Assembly: GCF_012849055.1 (NCBI RefSeq)
Contig: NZ_CP051677.1
Coordinates: 806,001-870,000, forward strand
Direction of reading: 5' to 3'
Origin: Spirosoma rhododendri
GTDB taxonomy: Bacteria; Bacteroidota; Bacteroidia; Cytophagales; Spirosomataceae
DNA: 64,000 nt
The notes below the pieces were generated by a model. It saw only the letters and a list, made by a program, of their open reading frames with translations, ran no database searches and was not told the origin of the DNA. Each line of letters starts with the position of its first letter. The first letter of the stretch is position 1. The position numbers were made by a program, and so were the translations under genes. Shown in pieces: positions 45,121 to 54,262 of this stretch.

Positions 45121-45876
45121 TTACTGAACGTTGTCTGACGTCAGTTTTGCACCCAGATATTCGCGGTTCAGACGGGCGATGTGATCGAGCGAGATCGACT
45201 TCGGGCACTCAACCGAGCAGGCACCCGTAAACGAACAGGCACCAAAACCTTCTGAGTCCATCTGCGCAACCATCCGCTCAGCCCGCTCGACGTGCTCAGA
45301 CTGCCCCTGCGGCAGAATAGCCAGCTGCGATACTTTCGCCGATACGAAAAGCATAGCCGACGCGTTTTTACAGGCCGCTACGCAGGCTCCGCAACCGATA
45401 CAGGCGGCTGCGTCCATCGCTTCGTCGGCAATCGTACGCGGAATCAGGATTTCGTTGGCGTCGCGAGCCGAACCGGTGTTGACCGATACGTAACCGCCCG
45501 CCTGAATGACGCGGTCGAACGCAGACCGATCAACCATCAGGTCTTTGATAACGGGGAACGCCCGTGCCCGCCAGGGTTCAACAACGATCGTATCGCCGTC
45601 GCTGAACGAACGCATATGCAGCTGACAGGTCGTTGCGCCCGTTTGTGGTCCGTGTGCCCGGCCATTGATGTACATCGAGCACATACCGCAGATACCCTCG
45701 CGGCAGTCGTGATCAAACGCCACCGGCTCTTCGCCTTTGCGGGTCAGTGAGTCGTTGAGCACGTCGAACATTTCCAGAAACGACATATCTTCCGATACGT
45801 TATCCAGTTGATATTCGACCAGCTTACCGGCTGTGTTATTATTTTTCTGTCTCCAGACTTTGAGTGTAATCTTCAT
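45121..45876 (-). CDS. sdhB: Succinate dehydrogenase/fumarate reductase iron-sulfur subunit
   Basis: This 251-residue protein carries cysteines for [2Fe-2S] in [23 protein letters not shown], and for [4Fe-4S] in [20 protein letters not shown] and the [15 protein letters not shown] region. It passes electrons from the flavoprotein to the quinone site in the cytochrome b subunit, on the cytoplasmic face of the inner membrane. It is the last gene of sdhCAB, with an octamer inverted repeat separating it from sdhA and a terminator directly after. The length is typical of the type-B enzyme. Confidence 0.95.
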   Translation of the reverse strand: MKITLKVWRQKNNNTAGKLVEYQLDNVSEDMSFLEMFDVLNDSLTRKGEEPVAFDHDCREGICGMCSMYINGRAHGPQTGATTCQLHMRSFSDGDTIVVEPWRARAFPVIKDLMVDRSAFDRVIQAGGYVSVNTGSARDANEILIPRTIADEAMDAAACIGCGACVAACKNASAMLFVSAKVSQLAILPQGQSEHVERAERMVAQMDSEGFGACSFTGACSVECPKSISLDHIARLNREYLGAKLTSDNVQ

Positions 45877-45888
45877 CTTCTTGATAAG

Positions 45889-45963
45889 TTTAGAGTTTAA
45901 GGTCTAAAGTTTAAGGTTGGATAGCGATGCCACTTTAAACCTTAAACATCAAACCTTGAACTA
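45889..45963. repeat. Octamer-built inverted repeat, TTTAAGGT class
   Basis: Four 8-base units in each arm (45889-45920 and 45932-45963) belong to the TTTAAGGT class. It fills the sdhA-sdhB gap, overlaps the sdhA stop codon at 45961 and ends 12 bases before the sdhB start. It sits inside an operon that must be co-transcribed. Confidence 0.85.
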
Positions 45964-47898
45964 CTTATAACTCCGCTGCGTCAACTTCACGTTTTCGAAC
46001 TCCAGCACTTCCTTGTTGAGGATTTCAGGCTGGTTTTCCCCCTGAAACTCCCAGGCTGCTACATAAGCAAAGTTGGCGTCGTCGCGCAGGGCTTCGCCAT
46101 CTTCCGTCTGATGCTCTTCGCGGAAGTGACCACCGCACGACTCTTCGCGGTTCAGCGCGTCGTCGACCATCAGCTCACCCAGTTCGATGAAGTCAGCCAC
46201 GCGTGATGCCTGCTCCAGCGCCTGATTGATTTCCTCTGAATCACCCAGCACTTTCACATTCGACCAGAAGTCTTTCTTCAGCTGCTGAATCTTCTGCTTA
46301 GCCGTTTTCAGACCTTCCGCATCCCGCGACATGCCGCAGTACTCCCACATGATGTGGCCCAGATCGCGGTGGAAATCATCGACCGGGCGGTCACCTTTGA
46401 TCGACAGCAGTTTCTGCACCATGTCATGCACCTTCTGCTCGGCTTCCTTAAACACCGGTGAGTCGACAGCAATTTTATCGGCCGGACCGATCGTCGCCAG
46501 ATAGTCGCCGACCGTGTACGGGATTACAAAATAACCGTCGGCAAGGCCCTGCATCAGTGCCGAAGCACCAAGGCGGTTGGCACCGTGATCAGAGAAGTTT
46601 GCTTCACCCAGCGCGTAGCAGCCCGGTACGGTCGTCATCAGGTTGTAATCAACCCATAGGCCGCCCATTGTATAGTGCACAGCGGGGTAGATCATCATCG
46701 GCAGTTCGTAGGGGTTCTCGCCGGTGATTTTCTCGTACATCTCGAAGAGGTTACCGTACTTCGCTTCGATCGTCTTCTTCCCGTCGCGCTTGATGGCGTC
46801 GGCGAAGTCGAGATATACAGCCAGGCCGGTTTTGCTGACGCCACGACCTTCGTCGCAGACATACTTAGCATTCCGCGACGCTACGTCGCGTGGTACGAGG
46901 TTACCAAACGATGGATAACGGCGCTCCAGGAAGTAGTCACGGGCATCTTCAGCCAGATCTGTCGGCTTAATCTTGCCTTCCCGGATCCGCATGGAATCCT
47001 CTTTCGTCTTAGGTACCCACACCCGCCCATCATTCCGCAGCGACTCCGACATCAGCGTCAGCTTCGACTGATAGTGACCCGATACAGGAATACAGGTTGG
47101 GTGAATCTGCGTGAAGCAGGGGTTCGCCATCAGGGCACCCTTTTTGTGCGCCCGCCATGCGGCCGTCACGTTCGAGCCCATCGCGTTGGTCGACAGATAG
47201 AATACGTTGCCGTAGCCACCCGTGCAAAGCAGCACCGCATGCGCCGAGTGCGATTCGATCTTACCCGTAATCAGGTTGCGTGTCACGATACCCCGTGCTT
47301 TGCCGCCCTCGACCACGAGATCAAGCATTTCGGTACGGGTATACAGTTTCACTTTACCATTGGCCACCTGCCGGCTCAGCGCCGAATAAGCACCCAACAG
47401 CAGTTGCTGACCGGTCTGACCACGAGCATAGAATGTACGCGATACCTGCGCACCACCAAACGAACGGTTGGCCAGCAGACCGCCGTACTCCCGCGCAAAC
47501 GGTACGCCCTGCGCTACGCACTGGTCGATAATGTTGACACTCACTTCGGCCAGGCGGTGTACGTTCCCTTCACGAGCCCGGTAGTCACCCCCTTTGATTG
47601 TATCGTAGAATAGCCGGAATACGCTGTCGCCGTCGTTCTGGTAATTTTTGGCGGCATTGATTCCCCCCTGAGCCGCAATCGAGTGCGCCCGACGCGGGCT
47701 ATCCTGAAAACAAAATGCTTTTACGTTATAGCCCAGCTCAGCCAGCGAAGCAGCTGCCGAAGCACCCGCCAGCCCTGTTCCCACAACGATAATATCATAT
47801 TTGCGTTTATTAGCCGGGTTGACCAGCTTCAAACCAAACTTCTGCCGCGCCCATTTCTCGGCCAGCGGCCCCGCAGGAATTTTAGATTCGAGTTTCAT
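45961..47898 (-). CDS. sdhA: Succinate dehydrogenase/fumarate reductase flavoprotein subunit
   Basis: This 645-residue protein has the FAD-binding motif [22 protein letters not shown] (about 36-57) and the covalent-FAD histidine region [19 protein letters not shown]. Catalytic segments include HPTCIPVSG and the conserved [36 protein letters not shown]. It oxidises succinate to fumarate in the TCA cycle and respiratory chain. The length and signatures fit the type-B enzymes of Bacteroidota. It is the middle gene of sdhCAB. Confidence 0.96.
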   Translation of the reverse strand: MKLESKIPAGPLAEKWARQKFGLKLVNPANKRKYDIIVVGTGLAGASAAASLAELGYNVKAFCFQDSPRRAHSIAAQGGINAAKNYQNDGDSVFRLFYDTIKGGDYRAREGNVHRLAEVSVNIIDQCVAQGVPFAREYGGLLANRSFGGAQVSRTFYARGQTGQQLLLGAYSALSRQVANGKVKLYTRTEMLDLVVEGGKARGIVTRNLITGKIESHSAHAVLLCTGGYGNVFYLSTNAMGSNVTAAWRAHKKGALMANPCFTQIHPTCIPVSGHYQSKLTLMSESLRNDGRVWVPKTKEDSMRIREGKIKPTDLAEDARDYFLERRYPSFGNLVPRDVASRNAKYVCDEGRGVSKTGLAVYLDFADAIKRDGKKTIEAKYGNLFEMYEKITGENPYELPMMIYPAVHYTMGGLWVDYNLMTTVPGCYALGEANFSDHGANRLGASALMQGLADGYFVIPYTVGDYLATIGPADKIAVDSPVFKEAEQKVHDMVQKLLSIKGDRPVDDFHRDLGHIMWEYCGMSRDAEGLKTAKQKIQQLKKDFWSNVKVLGDSEEINQALEQASRVADFIELGELMVDDALNREESCGGHFREEHQTEDGEALRDDANFAYVAAWEFQGENQPEILNKEVLEFENVKLTQRSYK

Positions 47899-47986
47899 AA
47901 TTCATTGTGAATTAGTGATAGTCCGACACTTCTGTGAGCGAATGCATGACCGGCATGGCCGTGTTCATACATCCATACTTCACCTA

Positions 47987-48682
47987 TTAAATAACCCCGT
48001 GAACCTGTAAAAACACATACACCGGCATGGCAGCGAACGCCAGCGGAATGATGAGCGCGAAGAAATAACGGCCGAGCAGCTCAATAGCTGGCGTGTATTT
48101 CTTGTGCCGAATGCCAAGTGACTGAAAACCACTCTGAAAACCGTGCGCCAGGTGATACCCGAGCGCCACCATGCACACGACGTACAGCAGCACGTACCAC
48201 CACTCCCCGAATGCCACTTTCACTACGGCATACAAGTCTTTGTACTGCTTACCATCGTATTCAGCCATCGGAACCGAGCCGAAGTGCATCTCGTACCAGA
48301 ACGTCCGCATGTGAATGATGATAAACAGCAACAGGACCGTACCCAGAATGCCCATGTTGCGCGATGACCAGTCACTGTTTGCTTCGGGTTTCGAATACGC
48401 ATACTGTACCGGACGGGAATCACGGTTATGGCGGGTCAGAATGAACGCCATCAGTGCGTGCACCAGTATCGACGTGTACAACAGGTACGATACCGTCAGA
48501 ATGAGTGGGTTATGCGTCATGAAGTACGTGTACTCATTGAACGCCCGCCCGCCGTCGGCCTTGAACAATTGCAGATTACCTGCCATGTGGACGATCAGGA
48601 ACGTACTCAGAAAAAGCCCCGTCAGCGACATGATTACTTTGCGGCCGAGGGAGCTGGACAATGCCTGCGTTATCCAAACCAT
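47987..48682 (-). CDS. sdhC: Succinate dehydrogenase cytochrome b subunit
   Basis: This 231-residue membrane protein has five hydrophobic helices and conserved histidines in FLIVHMAGNLQLF, YTSILVHALMAF, IIHMRTFWYEMHFG and LGYHLAHGFQSGFQSLG, suited to ligating two haems. This is the type-B single-subunit anchor, so no sdhD is expected. It holds the quinone site and anchors SdhA/SdhB to the inner membrane. It is the first gene of the operon, 63 bases from a good -7 box. Confidence 0.93.
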   Translation of the reverse strand: MVWITQALSSSLGRKVIMSLTGLFLSTFLIVHMAGNLQLFKADGGRAFNEYTYFMTHNPLILTVSYLLYTSILVHALMAFILTRHNRDSRPVQYAYSKPEANSDWSSRNMGILGTVLLLFIIIHMRTFWYEMHFGSVPMAEYDGKQYKDLYAVVKVAFGEWWYVLLYVVCMVALGYHLAHGFQSGFQSLGIRHKKYTPAIELLGRYFFALIIPLAFAAMPVYVFLQVHGVI

Positions 48683-48744
48683 ATAAAAAACGACACGAAA
48701 TTGTAGTGGGAAAATATAGACAAAAGCCGCGTTTTGCGACGCGT

Positions 48745-48775
48745 CAAAGCTACTTCACAAAGCCCATGCAAACAA
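48745..48775 (-). promoter_or_regulatory. Promoter of sdhCAB
   Basis: On the minus strand the -7 box TAGCTTTG (48752-48745) is preceded by TTG (48775-48773) 20 bases upstream, matching the TTG-N19-21-TAnnTTTG pattern. The rest of the 371-base gap to fabD shows a CCCAAT/ATTGGG palindrome near 49010-49030 and no gene. Confidence 0.6.
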
Positions 48776-49053
48776 CTTTGAATTTCCTTTTCGCCATGTA
48801 TTTAGACCTTATCTACGTACCTTATACATACAGGTGAAATGGTTTCCCAACAGGCTGTTCGTCAGGATTGTTTGTGCGTATAGTGGTAGATCTTTGTAGA
48901 ATTGGTGACACAACACCGCCCCGTCTATCCATAGACCATCACCGGCCGGATTCCAACCCGATCTTGAATAAACCCCAAAAGGCCCGTTCCTTTGTAAGAA
49001 CATCCGCCGACCCAATAACGTGCTCATTGGGTAGTGGCGAAACCGATTTATTT

Positions 49054-49929
49054 ATGAACGCATACGTGTTTCCGGGGCAGGGTTCGCAGTCGCCCGGTAT
49101 GGGCCGCGACCTGTACGAAACCTCGCCCGCTATCAAAGAACTCTTCGATCAGGCCAACGACATTCTGGGCTATAACCTGACCCAGATTATGTTTGAGGGC
49201 ACCGAAGAGGAACTGAAACAAACCATCTACACCCAACCCGCCATCTTCTTGCACAGTGTGGCACTGGCGCTGACCACCGACTCGTTTGTCCCCGACATGG
49301 TAGCTGGCCATTCGCTGGGCGAGCTGTCGGCACTGACAGCGGCTGGAGCCCTGTCGTTTGCCGACGGGCTGCGACTGGCCTCAATTCGGGCTACGGCGAT
49401 GCAGCGGGCCTGCGAACTGGCCCCATCAGGCATGGCTGCCGTGACCAATCTGGCTGACAATGTAATCGAACGGATCTGCGCCGGTATCACGGACGAAATT
49501 ATTATTCCGGCCAACTACAACTGCCCCGGCCAAGTCGTAATATCGGGTAGCATGGAAGGGATCAGGCTGGCGGGCGAGCAGCTGACGGCGGCTGGTGCCC
49601 GGCGGGTGTTGCAACTATCGGTAGGTGGCGCGTTTCACTCACCATTTATGGAACCGGCCCGGGCCGAGTTTGCAGAAGCTGTGACCAACATGAAGTTTCA
49701 GGCCCCTCGCTGCCCGGTTTACCAAAACGTCGACGCAAAGCCCCACACCGATCCAGACGAGATCAAAGCCAACCTGATCGCGCAGCTAACCGCGCCAGTT
49801 CGCTGGACTCAGTCGGTCGAGCGCATGGTTGCCGACGGCGCCACAGAATTTATCGAATGCGGCCCCGGAAAAGTGCTGCAAGGCCTGATCAAAAAGATTG
49901 TACCGACAGTACCAGCGCGGGCGATCTAA
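49054..49929 (+). CDS. fabD: Malonyl-CoA-acyl carrier protein transacylase
   Basis: This enzyme has 291 residues from the ATG at 49054 (MNAYVFPGQGSQSPGMGRDL). The open frame extends 62 codons upstream, but those residues are unlike the family and include promoter-like DNA. The active serine is S87 in VAGHSLGELSAL, and the catalytic histidine is in GGAFHSPFM near 194. It moves malonyl groups from CoA to acyl carrier protein to start fatty-acid elongation. It is monocistronic, followed by a terminator and then tRNA-Gln. The usual length is about 290-310, so it is complete. Confidence 0.95.
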   Translation: MNAYVFPGQGSQSPGMGRDLYETSPAIKELFDQANDILGYNLTQIMFEGTEEELKQTIYTQPAIFLHSVALALTTDSFVPDMVAGHSLGELSALTAAGALSFADGLRLASIRATAMQRACELAPSGMAAVTNLADNVIERICAGITDEIIIPANYNCPGQVVISGSMEGIRLAGEQLTAAGARRVLQLSVGGAFHSPFMEPARAEFAEAVTNMKFQAPRCPVYQNVDAKPHTDPDEIKANLIAQLTAPVRWTQSVERMVADGATEFIECGPGKVLQGLIKKIVPTVPARAI

Positions 49930-49951
49930 CTTTTTTTACCGCTGATTGTCA

Positions 49952-49990
49952 GCCAGAAAGGCGCTATTTAGACCTTTCTGGCACATTTTT
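49952..49990 (+). terminator. Terminator of fabD
   Basis: GCCAGAAAGG (49952-49961) pairs with CCTTTCTGGC (49973-49982), followed by ACATTTTT. Confidence 0.8.
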
Positions 49991-50002
49991 TATGATGTGT
50001 GC

Positions 50003-50034
50003 TTGCTTATGAGGCACAAAACGCCTTACATTTG
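50003..50034 (+). promoter_or_regulatory. Promoter of tRNA-Gln
   Basis: TTG at 50003-50005 and TACATTTG at 50027-50034 are 21 bases apart. The tRNA begins 11 bases after the -7 box, so transcription starts only a few bases before the mature 5' end. Confidence 0.65.
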
Positions 50035-50044
50035 CACTCGCAAT

Positions 50045-50115
50045 TGCCCGATCGTCTAAGGGTAGGACGACAGATTTTGGTTCTGTTTGTGGAGGTTCGA
50101 ATCCTTCTCGGGCAA
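50045..50115 (+). tRNA. tRNA-Gln (anticodon TTG)
   Basis: This is a 71-base cloverleaf. The acceptor TGCCCGA pairs with TCGGGCA, the D-stem GTC with GAC, and the anticodon stem ACAGA with TCTGT. The loop TTTTGGT gives anticodon TTG, and the T-stem GGAGG/CCTTC carries the TTCGAAT loop. The discriminator is A, and no CCA is encoded. A promoter lies directly upstream and a terminator 7 bases downstream, so it is a single-gene unit. Confidence 0.95.
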
Positions 50116-50121
50116 CAGAAG

Positions 50122-50157
50122 AAGGCCGCTAAGCTCACACTTAGCGGCCTTTCTGTT
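50122..50157 (+). terminator. Terminator of tRNA-Gln
   Basis: A perfect 12-base stem (50122-50133 with 50140-50151) is followed by TTCTGTTT. Confidence 0.85.
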
Positions 50158-50588
50158 TATCTGCCAGTTCGTACACATTTTTTCAACAGACTGTTTTAGA
50201 ACGCTCCGGCAACGGCATGTCGCCCACACAGTCAACCGGGCGCATGATGTACTCTGCGGCCTTGGTACAAGGAGAGAAGAAGCCAGGAACGCTGTATGAA
50301 CCGCTACCCGTTTACTGCTATACAGAGCTGTAGGCGCTCAGGTTGCGCAACTATGTATCTGATCTTGGTTAATTCTTGACCTACGGTTACCGCTGAAAAT
50401 TTATCGTACTGTTTTCGTGATATATGTATAGGTAAACATTCTGAATTCGTTTAAGTACTAAGCTTATTCTGTCTAAGCGACGAAAAACCGCACTGATTGA
50501 ATAAAACAGTAAATAACCTGATGTGACCGTGTTTTAAGAATTACGTCAGACTAATATAATGTTCTGAATTTTAATTCATATTTGTTGT
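50158..50588. other. Intergenic region before the TetR gene, nothing recognised
   Basis: About 430 bases become steadily AT-richer toward the TetR start. Short open frames here show no protein-like features. No clear promoter pair, hairpin or repeat was found. Confidence 0.4.
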
Positions 50589-51266
50589 ATGGAGAAGGAC
50601 GAGAAGGTCAGGCGGAACCGCGCGAAAACGACCCAACGTATCGTTGAAGCTCTTGAAGAGGTGATTGCTGAACGTGGTCTGGAGGGCGTGGGCGTAAACC
50701 GGGTGGCCGAGAAAGCTAATGTAAGCAAAGTCCTGATCTACCGCTACTTCGGTGGCATGGAAGGCCTGATGGAATACTATGTGAAGATGGGTAAACTCTT
50801 CCCGGTATTCAACCCAGCTGTTCTGGATCAGATTCGTCCGTTGCACGATTCGGATGTTGCCCGTATCTGGTACCGTCAGGTTATTCAGACGTACCGGTAC
50901 TTCCGCACGTTCAAAGCAGCCCGCGAAGTGCTGAAAGCCAGTGTCATCGAAAATGATTCGATCGCCGAAACAACTGCCCGCGCACAGGACGAGGAAATGA
51001 CCCGGCTGGTTGAGCAGTTGTCATTTGTACAGGGAGCCGACACGCAGGCTATCTCAGCCGTCATCCTGGGCGCCATGAATTATCTGACCATCATGGCCCA
51101 GAACGATCGCACGATGATCAGCATTGATCTGCGCAGCGAAGAAGGCTGGAAGCGGGTTGAGAGCGCGATTAAAACGATTTACATTGCCCTGAACCGCATG
51201 GCTAGTCAGGCCAAAGAAGTTAATCTTGAATTGCAGTCGGCGCAATTGCCGATGGCACAATGGTAG
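50589..51266 (+). CDS. TetR/AcrR-family transcriptional regulator
   Basis: This 225-residue protein has an N-terminal TetR helix-turn-helix at about 15-60. GLEGVGVNRVAEKANVSKVLIYRYFGGMEGLMEYY contains the typical VSKVLIYRYF recognition helix. The remaining helical domain would bind an effector and dimerise. The neighbouring genes give no clear target: the next gene, GH65, is convergent. It is monocistronic and ends at a GC-rich hairpin. The ligand is unknown. Confidence 0.88.
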   Translation: MEKDEKVRRNRAKTTQRIVEALEEVIAERGLEGVGVNRVAEKANVSKVLIYRYFGGMEGLMEYYVKMGKLFPVFNPAVLDQIRPLHDSDVARIWYRQVIQTYRYFRTFKAAREVLKASVIENDSIAETTARAQDEEMTRLVEQLSFVQGADTQAISAVILGAMNYLTIMAQNDRTMISIDLRSEEGWKRVESAIKTIYIALNRMASQAKEVNLELQSAQLPMAQW

Positions 51267-51304
51267 TTCCCCCTACCTTACTAACTAACTAACTCGTATT
51301 AATA

Positions 51305-51341
51305 GAAGCGGCCGGAGTTAAACCCCGGCCGCTTCTTCTTA
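51305..51341. terminator. Hairpin terminator between TetR and the convergent GH65 gene
   Basis: An 11-base GC stem (51305-51315 with 51325-51335) is followed by TTCTT on the plus strand. It abuts the GH65 stop codon at 51339. Confidence 0.7.
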
Positions 51342-53381
51342 TTTCACTACTACCGTTTTCATCTGCGGACCGTACCCTTTTATTGTCAGCGACTTCCATT
51401 GCTTTGGCAAGCGGGCTTTCTGCTGAACGATTCCGGCGTCGGTAATTTCCAGCCCGCCGAAGCCGTTCATCACCGACTGCAACATGCCACCCGCGCCCGT
51501 GGCGAAGTAGGGGTTTGTGCCGCCCGCCGTTTCAGCCATCACGCCAAACGGCGGTACCTCATTCGGCTTATAGCTGCGTTGAAACCATTCGTAAGCTTTA
51601 TCAGTGTTGCCCAGCCGGGCATTCAGCGTCGATAGCACCGACCAGCCCATGGCCGGACCTTCGGGTGAATACCGGGGGCTGTAATAATCCAGATCGCGCC
51701 GAATGGCGGCTTCATCACTCACGACGCGCAGCGGATAAGCCAGCAGATTTACGTCGGCCTGTTTGATCTGCACGCCGTCGTAGGTACGGTTTTCTTTGGT
51801 CACACCATCTGGAAATTTCAGAATTGGAATATTATCCGCCACAAGCTTCCAGTCGGCGTCAGGGGTTATACCGAGCGTCTGCGCAGCTTGTATGGCGTAG
51901 TTCAGCGACGTTTTTGCCATCGCGTTAGTGAAGGCGTTATCGTCGATATTTTCCTGCCATTCGTTCGCCCCGATCACGTTGTTGATGTGGTATTTACCGG
52001 GGGCCTCCCGCTCGACGCGACTCGCCCAGAATTCGGCCACTTCTTTTAGCATAGGGTAACCACGCGTGCGCAGCCATTCTTTGTCGCCCGTTACCTGATA
52101 ATATTTCCAGAACGCCCAGCCGACGCAGCCGGTGATATGGTGCTGAAACGGGCCTGTCAAGGCCCAGACGGGCGTTGCTTCCTGCCCATCTGAATCAGAC
52201 TCCCACGGAAACATCACCCCCTTGTAGCCGTGACTGAACGCGTTTTGCCGGGCCATACTCATCCGCTCAAAACGGTATTCCAGCAACGACTTCGCCAGTT
52301 CGGGCTTTAGCGTCAGCAGTGGTGGGTACATCCAGAGTTCGGTGTCCCAAAACACGTGACCGTTGTAGCCCAGCCCCGACAAGCCCATCGGTGATAGACT
52401 GTACGCCGTACCAGCGCGGGAAAACGAATACAGATGATAAATAGCCGAGCGCACGGCCCGCTGCGCGTCGGGGTCGCCGTCAATGACGATGTCGCTTTGC
52501 CAGAGTTTGTCCCATTCGGCGCGGTGGCGGGTCAGCAGCCGGTCGTTGCGTTCGAGGGCGGCAAACAGCGTCAGGCGTTCAGCTTCGTTGAGTGGATCAG
52601 CGGTGTGGGCGGTCGAGGATACTGAGCCAACAACGCTGAATCGGTAGGTTTCGCCCGCTTTCAGGTGCTTCTTGAATTTCGCCAGATGCATGTTGTAGTC
52701 CCAGTCTTCGTGGATCACATCAGGCTCCTGCCCGTGCGGTTCCTCGAAAATAAAGCTGGTCGACGCGGCTACCGTATGCCGACCCGTCGGGCTTTTAGCG
52801 ACCGAGGTCAGCAGGCGAATCGTAACGTGAGATCGGTCGATTTCGGAGTACAGGTTTTTTACTTCCCGCAGATTGTCGGGGGTTTCGATGACGCTGGCGG
52901 GGATGATATCACAGTCTTTTTTGGCCGTAATTTCCATCATCGTCAGTTCAGAAAAAGGTAGGTGCCGCAGGGCCATCATCGTCTGCCGAACACTTACCTT
53001 GTCCTTGTAATCGAAGGTCGTGGTGAGGGCCGCCTTCTGCATGTCGAGCGTCTGCCGGTAGTTGCTGATGTCTTTCGGCCCAACCCGCGTACCGTCGACG
53101 TCGAGGTTCATATTGGCGAAGTTGAACACTTTCAGAATGTTCGACACACGCCCCCGACCGTAGGTATCGAATGCGCCGTTGAGCACGACATCCTTTACTT
53201 TCATCGGTTCCGGCGACGACACCAGCCCGACCATACCGTTGGCAACGGTGATGCCGTAATAATTGGCGGGATTGATATTCTGGCCCACGATCAGCCAGTC
53301 GGGTGAGGTAGTTTGTGCGCAGACAGGCTGGCTGAAGGCAACGACGCCCAGCAAACCTGTCAGTAGTAACGTTTTTCTCAT
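51339..53381 (-). CDS. Exported glycoside hydrolase family 65-like enzyme
   Basis: This 680-residue protein has a signal peptide (LLLTGLLGVVAFSQPVCAQ). An N-terminal beta-sandwich (about 30-270) is followed by the alpha/alpha barrel with the GH65 marker HVFWDTELWMYPPLL (WDTE at 345-348). The general-acid glutamate is E474 in IGANEWQENIDDNAFTNAMAK. GH65 includes maltose, trehalose and kojibiose phosphorylases and acid trehalases. Export makes a hydrolase more likely than a phosphorylase, since phosphate and sugar phosphates are cytoplasmic. The N in GANEW replaces the D of GPDEY in phosphorylases. The substrate is unknown. Confidence 0.82.
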   Translation of the reverse strand: MRKTLLLTGLLGVVAFSQPVCAQTTSPDWLIVGQNINPANYYGITVANGMVGLVSSPEPMKVKDVVLNGAFDTYGRGRVSNILKVFNFANMNLDVDGTRVGPKDISNYRQTLDMQKAALTTTFDYKDKVSVRQTMMALRHLPFSELTMMEITAKKDCDIIPASVIETPDNLREVKNLYSEIDRSHVTIRLLTSVAKSPTGRHTVAASTSFIFEEPHGQEPDVIHEDWDYNMHLAKFKKHLKAGETYRFSVVGSVSSTAHTADPLNEAERLTLFAALERNDRLLTRHRAEWDKLWQSDIVIDGDPDAQRAVRSAIYHLYSFSRAGTAYSLSPMGLSGLGYNGHVFWDTELWMYPPLLTLKPELAKSLLEYRFERMSMARQNAFSHGYKGVMFPWESDSDGQEATPVWALTGPFQHHITGCVGWAFWKYYQVTGDKEWLRTRGYPMLKEVAEFWASRVEREAPGKYHINNVIGANEWQENIDDNAFTNAMAKTSLNYAIQAAQTLGITPDADWKLVADNIPILKFPDGVTKENRTYDGVQIKQADVNLLAYPLRVVSDEAAIRRDLDYYSPRYSPEGPAMGWSVLSTLNARLGNTDKAYEWFQRSYKPNEVPPFGVMAETAGGTNPYFATGAGGMLQSVMNGFGGLEITDAGIVQQKARLPKQWKSLTIKGYGPQMKTVVVK

Positions 53382-53477
53382 GTGGGTATAGAAAAATTAG
53401 TTATCAAAATAATTCTATCCGACACTGGAAAACAATAGCCCGCCACCTAAACTATCGTTGCCGAGAAAATACGGGGG

Positions 53478-54191
53478 TCAGTTAGGCGCGTAGGTGAACT
53501 GAACGACGAATGACTGACTACCGTCGACGTTTGTGCGTTGCCAGCCGAGCGCAATGGGCAGTTGCTTTGTCAGGTAATATTCAACACCCACCACAAGCTG
53601 CCCCTGCACGTGTTGGCCCGAAATCCAGTCGCCCAGTACGTGCAGTTTCTTGAAAACGCCCGCATCGAAACCACCCTGAAAACCATAGGCCCGCCCTTCG
53701 CCCAGATAGGGCTGATTGCCCACGTAGCCACCCAAAGACCATTTGTACCGCTTATTTTCGAACGAACCAGCCAACTGTCCGTAGCCGTAGGAAACAAAGC
53801 GGGTCCGGTGACTGGGCGACAGATTGAAGCCCATCTGCGTGCCGACGCCGATTTCCAGATGATCGGTAAGATCGAATGATTTCTGCGCGTTGAACAGTAC
53901 CAGCGGGCCGTAGGGCATCTGCACACTGGTATCGTTGCGGGAGATCTGCCGCAGATCGGGATCGTAGATGAGATTGTACAGGTTCGCGCCTACCTCAAAT
54001 TCCTTCCCCAGTCCGTAATTGATTGTTGTCGCAGAGTGGTACGACGATTCGATGTTGAACTGCTGCTGAACGGCAAACTTTTTCTTATCGACAATGTCGG
54101 ACGATGGCACGTTGAAGTACGTCTGCTGTGCCAGCAGAGACCTGGCTGCAAGCAGTACAAGCGTACAGGCTAACCAAACACGATTTTTCAC
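53478..54191 (-). CDS. Exported outer-membrane beta-barrel-like protein
   Basis: This 237-residue protein has a signal peptide (WLACTLVLLAARSLLAQQ). The mature part shows regular alternating strands (INYGLGKEFEVGANLYNLIY, LEIGVGTQMGFNL, YKWSLGGYVGNQPYLG, QGQLVVGVEYYLTKQLPIALGWQRT) and ends FVVQFTYAPN. This suggests an 8-12 strand barrel or a porin-like protein. No named family was recognised. It is transcribed in the same direction as the haloperoxidase-like gene, 71 bases downstream of it. Confidence 0.6.
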   Translation of the reverse strand: MKNRVWLACTLVLLAARSLLAQQTYFNVPSSDIVDKKKFAVQQQFNIESSYHSATTINYGLGKEFEVGANLYNLIYDPDLRQISRNDTSVQMPYGPLVLFNAQKSFDLTDHLEIGVGTQMGFNLSPSHRTRFVSYGYGQLAGSFENKRYKWSLGGYVGNQPYLGEGRAYGFQGGFDAGVFKKLHVLGDWISGQHVQGQLVVGVEYYLTKQLPIALGWQRTNVDGSQSFVVQFTYAPN

Positions 54192-54262
54192 AAGCTGTTG
54201 AGTTTAGATAAACAGCCAAAGTGCCGGTTTCGCGGGCTAGGCGCATTAAAGCCATATTAAAG

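Noticed and set aside
49999..50199. ORF across tRNA-Gln
   Set aside because: The bases form a perfect tRNA cloverleaf with its own promoter and terminator.
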